Positions 7,950 through 14,412 of a stretch of 34,267 bases of DNA are shown piece after piece. Position numbers and translations under genes: made by a program. The DNA lies in NCBI GenBank assembly GCA_039024435.1, contig JBCCQH010000086.1, positions 1 through 34,267 of the forward strand. The letters are read 5' to 3'. Origin of the DNA: JBCCQH01 sp039024435 (GTDB lineage: Bacteria; Bacteroidota; Bacteroidia; J057; JADKCL01). Positions within the stretch are counted from its first letter, which is position 1. Each line of letters opens with the position of its first letter. The notes under the pieces were generated by a model. That model did not search any database and had not been told where the DNA came from. It was given only the letters and a program-made list of their open reading frames with translations.

Positions 7950-8531
7950 CTATTCGTTGGGGAAACTCACCCCGCGGTAGATCTCCGCGACCTCCAAGGT
8001 GACGCCCAATGATTGCAGTTCAATTTTATCTTCTCGGTATTCCGTTCCATCAAACACCCAAATTCCATTGTCTTTGCGGTAGAAACGGTCCACCATCAAG
8101 GTATCCTGCTCTACGAGTAGATATTCCCGAAAGCCAGGAATGCCTCGGTATTTGCGGAATTTTCCGCCCCGGTCATAGGCTGCCGTAGATTCGGAGAGCA
8201 CTTCGATGACCAGGGTGGGGTTGAGGAGTGTGTCCTTGCGGTTGTCCGTCGTTTGGGGAGTACCGCAGAACACAACCGCATCAGGGTGGCTGTAAGACCT
8301 CCCTTTTTCGGTTTCGACGCGAACATCACTTGAAGCAACCATGCAAGAGCTGCCTTTCAGCTTTTCCCGGAGTTCCCCGATAATGTTGGCGATGATGATG
8401 CCATGCACAATGGTACCCCCGGACATCGCGTACACCTGTCCGTCGTTGTACTCGTAGTGGTATTCGGCTGCGGCATCAAGTGCGAAATACTCATCTACGG
8501 TGTAGGTTTTGATCTTCTCCGCCGTACTCAT
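7950..8531 (-). CDS. Uma2 family endonuclease (PD-(D/E)XK fold), intact copy
   Basis: The 193-residue protein matches the Uma2/DUF820 family. It has TYTVDEYFALD, YHYEYNDGQVYAMSGG (E27), SHPDAVVFCG (D84), NPTLVIEVLSEST (E110), YDRGGKFRKYRGIPGFREYLLVEQD (K124) and a C-terminal strand region ending FPNE. E27, D84, E110 and K124 fit the restriction-endonuclease-like core, so the nuclease site looks complete. The biological role of Uma2 proteins is poorly known; they are frequent in cyanobacteria and gliding Bacteroidota and often occur as multiple copies, as here. It is preceded, 30 bases away, by a decayed paralogue (8562-9191) and followed by a strong palindrome. A TAATGTTTG stretch upstream is a weak promoter candidate. 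Confidence 0.92.
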   Translation of the reverse strand: MSTAEKIKTYTVDEYFALDAAAEYHYEYNDGQVYAMSGGTIVHGIIIANIIGELREKLKGSSCMVASSDVRVETEKGRSYSHPDAVVFCGTPQTTDNRKDTLLNPTLVIEVLSESTAAYDRGGKFRKYRGIPGFREYLLVEQDTLMVDRFYRKDNGIWVFDGTEYREDKIELQSLGVTLEVAEIYRGVSFPNE

Positions 8532-8561
8532 AAGCCTTTTATTTAAACAAACATTAGAGCT

Positions 8562-9191
8562 TCAGCTCCAAAAAAGGCTGCAGCTATGGTTGGCCTGGCG
8601 GGAATCTCGGTTTTTAGGCTTCGGGTTTTTATTGGGAAAAACTACTCCGCGATTGATATCGCCCACTTCGAGGTTGAGGGATGACCACTGAACCATAAGT
8701 TCGGAACCTTCCGCTTCGTCAAGCCTCCAGGACCCAGATTCCTCGCGGAAGAAGCCATCCACCATTAGAATGGAGGCTCGACCCACAAAGACTCCCGGAA
8801 GGAAGCGATACTTGCGAAATTTTTCTCCCCGGTTATAGGTTGCAGTAGATTCCGAAAGGACTCCTACCACCCGCATCGGATTGATGAAATAGTCGGCTTG
8901 CCCAAGAGAATCCTCGATATCGCCGCAGATCACTGAAGCGTCCGGATGGACGCAGGGACTCACGGCAGTGACGGCAATCTCGACATCGTTGGTCTGCTTT
9001 TGGTAGTTTTTCTTTTGCAAAGAATTGTTCAAAGCCGTAGTTACATTGCTAGATATTATCGCGTGCCCATCCATCCCGCCCGGGATTGCACACACCTGGC
9101 CCTCGTCGTACGCAAAGTGGTACACGAAGGCATTGCTCAATTTTAAATTTTCCTCAATGCTGGAGATCTTAATTTTCTCCACAATACTCAT
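8562..9191 (-). CDS. Uma2 family paralogue with lost catalytic residues
   Basis: From ATG 9191 the product is 209 residues and aligns without gaps to the neighbouring Uma2 protein for about the first 130 residues (MSIVEKIKISSIEENLKLSN; YHFAYDEGQVCAIPGG; VHPDASVICG; MRVVGVLSESTATYN; RGEKFRKYRFLPG). Three core positions differ: E27 is Ala, E110 is Gly and D120 is Asn; D84 and the KFRKY lysine remain. The segment FREYLLVEQ of the intact copy is scrambled and shortened here. The C terminus runs about 21 residues past the usual FPN end into a tail that looks like read-through (ending SLFWS). The frame is open, so it may still be made, but it looks like a non-catalytic or decaying duplicate. An ORF start at 9290 is possible but would overlap the GSCFA gene. 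Confidence 0.7.
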   Translation of the reverse strand: MSIVEKIKISSIEENLKLSNAFVYHFAYDEGQVCAIPGGMDGHAIISSNVTTALNNSLQKKNYQKQTNDVEIAVTAVSPCVHPDASVICGDIEDSLGQADYFINPMRVVGVLSESTATYNRGEKFRKYRFLPGVFVGRASILMVDGFFREESGSWRLDEAEGSELMVQWSSLNLEVGDINRGVVFPNKNPKPKNRDSRQANHSCSLFWS

Positions 9192-9200
9192 AGACCGTCG

Positions 9201-9220
9201 ATTTGTATCAATATACAAAT
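9201..9220. promoter_or_regulatory. Operator-like palindrome before the decayed Uma2 gene
   Basis: ATTTGTAT and ATACAAAT (9201-9208 and 9213-9220) form a perfect 8-base inverted repeat around CAAT, nine bases ahead of the ATG at 9191. It lies in the 37-base gap after the GSCFA gene. The AT-rich symmetric form is typical of repressor sites; no regulator can be named. Confidence 0.4.
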
Positions 9221-9228
9221 TTCCGCCG

Positions 9229-10206
9229 TTAGTCTTTCCGCCGTTCTTCCACTGTTTTGCGTTCCCGCCCCATATCCAGGTGGTCAGCAAGGGCTTCTAT
9301 CTTGTGGCTGACCTTTTTTAGAAATGTTTGGTAAGCATCTCCGGCCACCTCAGAGGGATGGTGCGCCAAATCACGCTGTACCTCTTCCCATTTGGAGACG
9401 AGTTTTTGGGCCGATGGGGCAATAAATGCCGTGGAAAACTTCTCCCAAATGTACCTTTCGGCCAGTTCAGTCGGGTGCATGAGGTCCTCTCGGTAGAAGC
9501 GGTAGTCGCGCAGGTCGTCCAGCATAAGTTCGTAGGCGGGAAAATACGCGACCGCTGGATGTGCCTCGGTCAGTTCATGACACAGGGTACGCAAGATGGC
9601 TTTGGCGGTGGAATTCGCGACGATCCCGGACCGCAGGTGGCGCACTGGACTCACGGTTAGCAAAACTTTGAGGCCGGGTCGAAAATGGGACAGCGCCGTC
9701 AGCAGGTCCTCCATAGCCTCCCGCAGTTCCGCTAGGGAGCTGGTCTCCCGCCGAAACGTTGCGGCGGGCAATTTGTGGCAGTTGCCCACGATGATTTGTC
9801 GCTCCTGGTGGTGAAAGCCGATGGCGGTCCCAAAAGTCAGGATCAAGGTTTGGGACCGTTCCAGCGTTTCGCGCAGCAGACTTCGCCGGGCCGCAATGCG
9901 CTGTTCCAAAAACTGGCGGTCGCGGTGGCTGATCTCCGAATGAAAGTGCAGGGAGCGCCAGCGACCCTCTTGTTCAAAGAGATCCGTATCCAGGGCCGGG
10001 TCGTCTTGGATGGCGGCCAGCAGGGGCCGGATCAGTGGAATCGGATGGTAGAGGATGCCGAACGGATTGACGAGGCAGCGGAACTTGCGGTCGACGAGGC
10101 GCTGACCCATCTGCCCGGCAAAACAAGAGCCCAAAGCGACAATGCCGTCCGGGTGGCGGAGATTCCAGCCCGAATCGGGAAGCTCGAGTTCACTGCGCAA
10201 CCGCAT
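9229..10206 (-). CDS. GSCFA domain-containing protein
   Basis: The 325-residue protein contains the family's namesake motif in GIVALGSCFAGQMG (about residues 22-35), followed by NPFGILYHPIPL and later LILTFGTAIGFHH and LLTVSPVRHLRSGI. GSCFA proteins are related to SGNH/GDSL hydrolases: the GSCFA Ser corresponds to block I and the late DLMHPTELAERYIWEKF region supplies the Asp/His block. The expected activity is ester hydrolysis or acyl transfer on a cell-surface substrate, but none is established for this family. There is no signal peptide. The start is six bases after the stop of the PopT-like gene, so the two are co-transcribed. The C terminus ends in a charged tail (ERKTVEERRKD). Confidence 0.92.
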   Translation of the reverse strand: MRLRSELELPDSGWNLRHPDGIVALGSCFAGQMGQRLVDRKFRCLVNPFGILYHPIPLIRPLLAAIQDDPALDTDLFEQEGRWRSLHFHSEISHRDRQFLEQRIAARRSLLRETLERSQTLILTFGTAIGFHHQERQIIVGNCHKLPAATFRRETSSLAELREAMEDLLTALSHFRPGLKVLLTVSPVRHLRSGIVANSTAKAILRTLCHELTEAHPAVAYFPAYELMLDDLRDYRFYREDLMHPTELAERYIWEKFSTAFIAPSAQKLVSKWEEVQRDLAHHPSEVAGDAYQTFLKKVSHKIEALADHLDMGRERKTVEERRKD

Positions 10207-10212
10207 CGGGGA

Positions 10213-11187
10213 TTAGGCTTTGCTGGGAGAAGAAAACCGCTTGCCCAATTGCTCAAGTCCCCACACGAGGGCGATGGCGCCCAGGCACAAAAGGACCGCA
10301 AATACGACCTGGGCCGGTTTGTCGGTGACGCCGAGATCACTCGCTTCTGCTGGAGTAATCGTGGTGTAGTCGCCCGGGAAGACATTTTCCTGGACCAAGG
10401 GCTGAAAATCTCCGTGCCGATCCTGGTAGGTTTCCACGGTGTTTTTCCAGGGCCAAACCTTGTTCAGGGAACCGATCATGAATCCCGTGAGGACGGCGAT
10501 GGTATGGTCGTGGTACTTCTGGAAGAGCCAGGAAATGAGCCGGGCAAAGCTCAACAATCCGACTACGCAGCCCAGGGCAAAGGTCACTACGACATCGATC
10601 CGGAATTCTTTGACTGAGTTCAGGATGTAAGCGTACTGGCCCAGGATGACGAGGATGAAACTGCCGGAGATGCCGGGCAGGATCATGGCGCAGATGGCGA
10701 TGGCACCGGAGATAAAAACGAACCACAGGGCATTCGGGGTCTCGACTTGGGTGAGGGTAGTGATGAAATAGGCGATCCCCGCGCCGACCACCAGCGTAAC
10801 GATTTTGGTGGCGTCCCAATTTTTCAATTGCCGAGCGACAAAGATGGAGGACGCAATGATGAGCCCAAAGAAGAAGGACCAGAGCAGCACCGGATGGTGG
10901 TCGAGCAGGTAGCTGAGGGCTTTGGCCAGGGAAAATATGCTGACGATAATTCCGACAAAGACCGCGACCAGAAAGTTGCCGTTGATCTGCTGCCAGGCAG
11001 CGGCGAATCCTTCTTTGCGGAGGACCTTCAGCGTTCCGAGATTGATGGATTTAATCGAGTTGAGCAGTTCCTCGTAGATGCCGGTGATGAAGGCGATCGT
11101 ACCCCCGGATACGCCCGGAACCACGTCGGCCGAGCCCATGCCGAAACCTTTTGCCGCCAGCAACAGGTAGTCTTTCAGTGTTCTCAT
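10213..11187 (-). CDS. popT: DUF368 (PopT-type) undecaprenyl-phosphate translocase
   Basis: The 324-residue polytopic membrane protein has about nine hydrophobic segments and the DUF368 double motif: GSADVVPGVSGGTIAFITGIYEELL (about 19-42) and the related MILPGISGSFILVILGQYAY (about 168-187), showing an internal duplication. DUF368 proteins (PopT) have been shown to recycle the lipid carrier undecaprenyl phosphate across the cytoplasmic membrane, which cell-wall and O-antigen synthesis need. The family match is strong; function here is by homology. It is the first gene of a likely popT - GSCFA operon. A TATCTTCG promoter motif is six bases before the ATG (11194-11201), and two copies of a dispersed repeat fill the upstream gap. 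Confidence 0.9.
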   Translation of the reverse strand: MRTLKDYLLLAAKGFGMGSADVVPGVSGGTIAFITGIYEELLNSIKSINLGTLKVLRKEGFAAAWQQINGNFLVAVFVGIIVSIFSLAKALSYLLDHHPVLLWSFFFGLIIASSIFVARQLKNWDATKIVTLVVGAGIAYFITTLTQVETPNALWFVFISGAIAICAMILPGISGSFILVILGQYAYILNSVKEFRIDVVVTFALGCVVGLLSFARLISWLFQKYHDHTIAVLTGFMIGSLNKVWPWKNTVETYQDRHGDFQPLVQENVFPGDYTTITPAEASDLGVTDKPAQVVFAVLLCLGAIALVWGLEQLGKRFSSPSKA

Positions 11188-11193
11188 ACCCGG

Positions 11194-11201
11194 CGAAGAT
11201 A
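11194..11201 (-). promoter_or_regulatory. -7-like promoter motif of popT
   Basis: On the minus strand this is TATCTTCG followed by CC, six bases before ATG 11187. The same TATCTTCGCC string precedes the gene starting at 22630, and TATCTTCG also precedes the peptidase gene at 33032, which supports it as a real -7 variant in this genome. Confidence 0.45.
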
Positions 11202-11224
11202 AAGCGATTTTGGCAAAAAGTTCG

Positions 11225-11523
11225 GGGAGGCGGTTTGAAATTGCCTTGGGAAATGGGTGACCGCAAATTTTTTCTTCCCTCCAAGTTTATTTTGGAGCGC
11301 GCAGCTTGCGCAATGCCCCCAAAAATAGCCGCAAAAGGGGCACTACGAAAGCGCAAGACCAAGAAGCGGTTTAAAATTGGTTTGTGAAATTTGCGATCAC
11401 AGATTTTTTGTCCATCGAAGCTCATTTTGGAGTCCATAGCACGAGCTATGGGCGAGAAAATAGCTGAAGCGGGCCGGAAAAAGATGCCATAGCAAAATCG
11501 CAGAGTTAAATTTAAACCGCCTT
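11225..11523. repeat. Composite dispersed repeat: diverged copy A plus complete copy B
   Basis: This gene-free stretch (11188-11546) is filled by two related units in the same orientation. Copy B (11366-11521, 156 bases) has ends GCGGTTTAAA and TTTAAACCGC, which are inverted repeats of each other, and a central hairpin CCATAGC-ACGA-GCTATGG. Copy A (about 11225-11365) begins GGAGGCGGTTTGAAATTG and keeps the same layout (ATTTTGGAG, central palindrome, AAAATAGC) but with a different stem, GCGCA-GCT-TGCGC. Copy A lacks its own right-hand end and runs directly into B. Copy B is about nine-tenths identical by hand alignment to copy C at 14187-14349. No transposase is present, so this is a MITE- or REP-like non-autonomous element. 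It lies just ahead of popT. Confidence 0.8.
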
Positions 11524-11546
11524 TAAAGTCAAACTGCCGCATTTCC

Positions 11547-12242
11547 TCAATCATAAAACCGCTTGCGTTCTCTCCGCTTGAAGAATCCGTAGCGGCCCTT
11601 GACCAGTTTGAAGCGGAGAATTGCCATCGGCTCTACGCTGAGGCTGCGAATGGGAAACCAGGTAAAGCCCGCTCCGGAGATGTAGTCGCGTTCGCCGAGC
11701 AAAGGTGCCGAACTCCAAAAAGGGTAACCGACCCGCAGACCAAAATCGATCAAAACGAGCTGATAGATGGTTTTTTTGTGAAAGGGGTTCCAGGTATAGC
11801 CGAGGTTGATGGCCCCGGTGACTACATTGATGTTTTGGGAGACGCTCATCGGAGCGGCACTGGCGGTATCGCAGGCATTCAACAGCGCGCTTTCATTTTG
11901 CCGGCTAAAAATCAGGTCCAGTCCCCAAAAGAGGTGACTGCTGTGGTGCTGGGTGGTAAATCCGTTCCGGGCTCCGAGGCGGACGTGCCAGCCTCCATTG
12001 CGGAAATTGGCGAGACATTCGGCTTTTTTGCGGGGAAAATACATGGGGCCGGCAAAGGTGTAGCCACCGCTCAACTGGAAGGAGAGCCAATCTTCATTTT
12101 TAGGGAACAGCATGAGGCCCGCATCGACGGTACGACCGTAAGCCGGACCGAGGTTGATTCCCGCATACATTTGGGCCGAGGCCGGAGCGGGGGACAGCAG
12201 GGTCGAGAAGAGGATCAGCAGACTGTAAGCGGATATGCGCAT
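11547..12242 (-). CDS. Secreted outer-membrane barrel-like protein of unknown function
   Basis: The 231-residue product has a signal peptide (MRISAYSLLILFSTLLSPAPASAQ) and then Gly/aromatic-rich alternating strands: MYAGINLGPAYGRTVDAGLML, LSFQLSGGYTFAGPMYFP, HVRLGARNG, VTGAINLGYTW and LVLIDFGLRVGYPF. This pattern suggests an outer-membrane beta barrel, and the C-terminal segment (LSVEPMAILRFKLVKGRYGFFKRRERKRFYD) ends in a basic tail. One Cys lies in AECLAN and one in NACDTAS. I do not recognise a family. The start ATG has a promoter-like TACTTTTA six bases upstream (12249-12256). Its stop is about 25 bases from the end of repeat copy B, so it probably forms its own transcription unit. Confidence 0.75.
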   Translation of the reverse strand: MRISAYSLLILFSTLLSPAPASAQMYAGINLGPAYGRTVDAGLMLFPKNEDWLSFQLSGGYTFAGPMYFPRKKAECLANFRNGGWHVRLGARNGFTTQHHSSHLFWGLDLIFSRQNESALLNACDTASAAPMSVSQNINVVTGAINLGYTWNPFHKKTIYQLVLIDFGLRVGYPFWSSAPLLGERDYISGAGFTWFPIRSLSVEPMAILRFKLVKGRYGFFKRRERKRFYD

Positions 12243-12347
12243 GCCATTTAAAAGTACGGAAAAACTGGCAATGGCGGATTTCTCGCTTAGCTGAAGGTAG
12301 CCGGGTGATTGCCGCCCGCACTGCGCATTCCAGCAAAAGTGACCGGG

Positions 12348-12554
12348 CTATCCCTTTCGCCCGACGGGAGCGACCCGGGGCGCATTGGTACGGAGGTAGC
12401 GGGCCACAAAGGGCCGGGCCTCTTCCTTGAAGCTTTCCACGATCAAGGTTTTCGCCTGTTCGAGGTGGGAAGCAATTACCCAGGGAGACAATTGCAATTC
12501 CCCGCTCTGGGTGGGGACGGTGCCGCCGGGCCAACAAAATATCATCGGTTTCAT
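12348..12554 (-). CDS. Possible small protein in the gap after the glycosyltransferase
   Basis: The 367-base gap 12243-12609 holds one reading frame that looks coding: ATG 12554 to TAG 12348, 68 residues, with PWVIASHLEQAKTLIVESF as a plausible helix and a basic end (VGRKG). Codon choice (GAA, TTG, ACC, CGG, CCC) resembles that of neighbouring genes. The frame is open upstream to 12734 inside the glycosyltransferase gene, but that part is out of frame with it. It could be a genuine small gene co-transcribed with the glycosyltransferase, a remnant of a longer gene, or chance. I recognise no family. Confidence 0.3.
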   Translation of the reverse strand: MKPMIFCWPGGTVPTQSGELQLSPWVIASHLEQAKTLIVESFKEEARPFVARYLRTNAPRVAPVGRKG

Positions 12555-12609
12555 ACTGGAAAAGTAGAACCGGGTTTTGACACGTTGTGTCAAAGCAGCC
12601 GCACAAATT

Positions 12610-14166
12610 TCATTGGTCCACCCGCGAGTACAGGCGGTAGCTCCGGTTGCGCTCGGAAACGAGACGACCTCGGTAGGCGGCAAACAGCAACGGAAGACGC
12701 TGGCGCAGCAGGGGAAAAAGATCCAGCGGGTCAATGATGTATTCCGGCAATTCGTCCCGGAAGGCGCGGTAGATGTCGGCGTCGGTCTCTGTGCGCGAAA
12801 TCAGACTTTCCTCGGTTTGGGTCTGGAAAGGAGCCAGCTTGTAATAAGCAATTGAAAAATTGGTGTACTTGGTGGCGCAGGGCAAGTCGAGGCGGGCGTA
12901 GATGGACGGCTCGTAGTCCATGACGAGAATGCCGTTGTGGACCTTTTCCGGATCGATGTATTGGGCGAGTGGATGCGGTTCGTTGAGGCGTTGGCGGAAG
13001 CCACTGATCCAGCCGCCCGGTCGGAGATCTTCGTCGAGGAAGGAAAACGTTTTCGGGAAAACACTGGCAAAATAGACGCCGTAGGTAAATGCCGGGACGA
13101 GCAGAGCGGCCAGCAATGCAAGGTTGCGGACCCAGGGCCGAAGGCGCATTTCGAAAAACCGGGCTACGTACATGCACAGCGGGGGCACCAGTAGATAGAA
13201 GTAATGCAGGTACAGCCGACTTCCTCCAAGCACAATGGTCAGCAGCGCCGTGCCCAGCCAGAACAGCACCAGCATCTCGATTTTGCGCAGTCGGATCGCA
13301 TTGGTGAAGTAATTCAGCCGAAAGTTCACCACCCCGATCAGCCCCAACAGGATGAATATCCCCCAGAGCTGTCCGTATTGCCCCAGGTTGAAGAGGAGCG
13401 AGACCGATTCGCCAGGATTTCTGCCCAGGAAGATATAATCCAGGTTGTACAGCACCCCGATGTCCCAGTACGCCTCAAAGGCCCCAGAAAAATAGATGCC
13501 CGCCAGGGCCACGAAGATGGCCATGGCAAACCCCGAAAACAGGGAAAAGGTCTCCGACAATCGGGGCGTGAAGATCGTGAGGTAAGCGCCGAACATCCCC
13601 AGAAACAAGACAATCGCTTGGTACTTGATCATAAAAGCGATGCCCAGTAAGATGCCCGCGACAAAGAGGTGGGTGTTATTGCGGGTGGAGCGCTCCTGCA
13701 GCCGGAGAAAACGGAAAACCGCCAGGATGATGGGCAGATTCATGAGGATTTCGCCATTCAATTCCTGGGCGTACCAGGGAATCGAACACAGGAAGACCAG
13801 CAAAAATCCGGGCAAGAGGCTGAAACGGGAGAGCAGCTTGTTGTCGGTCACAAACTGGTTGAACAGCAGGGCGGAGACGTAGAGGTAGAGGCAGGTAAAG
13901 ATGCGGATCGCCACAATGGCATAACTGCCAAATACTGCGACAAAAAGCGCGTAAAACCAGGTCAGAATCGGGGGTTTATTGTCCCAGGTATCAAGGTACT
14001 GTACGCCACCGTCGACAATTTTTTCGCCGGCGACCAAGTAGTAGGCTTCGTCTTGCTCGTAGAAGTTGGTGTGGAAAGACGGCAGCCGCAGCGCCACCGT
14101 GAAGACAAACAGCAGCGCGTAGGTAACGAGGTGGTTGTATGAGAGCAGTTTAAGCAACGGTGGCAA
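12610..14166 (-). CDS. Glycosyltransferase family 39-like (ArnT/PMT-type) membrane protein
   Basis: The 518-residue protein has about eleven membrane segments followed by a soluble C-terminal region of about 130 residues. Near the N terminus, FYEQDEAYYLVAGEKIVDGG contains the acidic Asp-Glu pair typical of GT-C enzymes (first external loop), followed by YLDTWDNKPPILTWFYAL, the usual 'DNKPP' segment of GT39/ArnT-like proteins. These enzymes transfer sugars from polyprenyl-phosphate carriers to lipids or proteins outside the cytoplasmic membrane; donor and acceptor here are unknown. The PopT-type carrier recycler two genes downstream would fit functionally but is not in the same operon. The marked start is a TTG (14166). 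The 5' region is occupied by repeat copy C, ending about 19 bases before the start. Confidence 0.82.
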   Translation of the reverse strand: MPPLLKLLSYNHLVTYALLFVFTVALRLPSFHTNFYEQDEAYYLVAGEKIVDGGVQYLDTWDNKPPILTWFYALFVAVFGSYAIVAIRIFTCLYLYVSALLFNQFVTDNKLLSRFSLLPGFLLVFLCSIPWYAQELNGEILMNLPIILAVFRFLRLQERSTRNNTHLFVAGILLGIAFMIKYQAIVLFLGMFGAYLTIFTPRLSETFSLFSGFAMAIFVALAGIYFSGAFEAYWDIGVLYNLDYIFLGRNPGESVSLLFNLGQYGQLWGIFILLGLIGVVNFRLNYFTNAIRLRKIEMLVLFWLGTALLTIVLGGSRLYLHYFYLLVPPLCMYVARFFEMRLRPWVRNLALLAALLVPAFTYGVYFASVFPKTFSFLDEDLRPGGWISGFRQRLNEPHPLAQYIDPEKVHNGILVMDYEPSIYARLDLPCATKYTNFSIAYYKLAPFQTQTEESLISRTETDADIYRAFRDELPEYIIDPLDLFPLLRQRLPLLFAAYRGRLVSERNRSYRLYSRVDQ

Positions 14167-14186
14167 GATTCAAAACAGCGTCTCGG

Positions 14187-14349
14187 AGGCGGTTTAAAAT
14201 TGGTTGGTGAAATTTGCTCGTGCAGATTTTTTTGTCCATCGAAGCTCATTTTGGAGTCCATAGCCCGAGCTATGGGCGAGAAAATAGCGAAAGAGGGGCG
14301 GAAAAAGATGCCATAGCAAAATCGCAGAATTAAATTTAAACCACCTCTC
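14187..14349. repeat. Dispersed repeat, copy C
   Basis: The ends GAGGCGGTTTAAA (14187-14199) and TTTAAACCACCTC (about 14337-14349) are inverted repeats with one mismatch. Inside are the same blocks as copy B at 11366-11521: TTTGTCCATCGAAGCTCA, the hairpin CCATAGC-CCGA-GCTATGG, GGGCGAGAAAATAGC, and GGAAAAAGATGCCATAGCAA. The copy sits between the terminator at 14359 and the glycosyltransferase start at 14166. Its orientation is the same as copies A and B. Several short open frames through the copies translate alike only because the DNA is repeated. Confidence 0.85.
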
Positions 14350-14358
14350 AAAGATAAA

Positions 14359-14395
14359 AAAAGCCATCCCGAAAACAGCCCTCGGGATGGCTTTT
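14359..14395 (-). terminator. Intrinsic terminator of the lptC - ppiD operon
   Basis: The stem AAAAGCCATCCCGA (from 14359) pairs with TCGGGATGGCTTTT (14382-14395). On the minus strand the hairpin is followed directly by a run of seven T, the classical rho-independent form. It starts 18 bases after the ppiD-like stop codon. A-rich flanks could also make it work in the other direction. Confidence 0.92.
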
Positions 14396-14412
14396 CTTTG
14401 CGGCCCGCAATA

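Noticed and set aside
9775..10617. Plus-strand open frame of 280 codons
   Set aside because: It is antisense to the GSCFA and PopT genes and resembles no protein family.
11051..11554. 167-codon open frame through the repeat copies A and B on the minus strand, with a similar frame at 13962-14351
   Set aside because: The two translations resemble each other only because the DNA is a dispersed repeat. They run into popT and the glycosyltransferase in the wrong frame and have no start signal or domain.
12100..12606. Minus-strand open frame of 168 codons
   Set aside because: It overlaps the barrel-like protein gene in another frame and has a Pro/Arg-rich, shadow-like composition.
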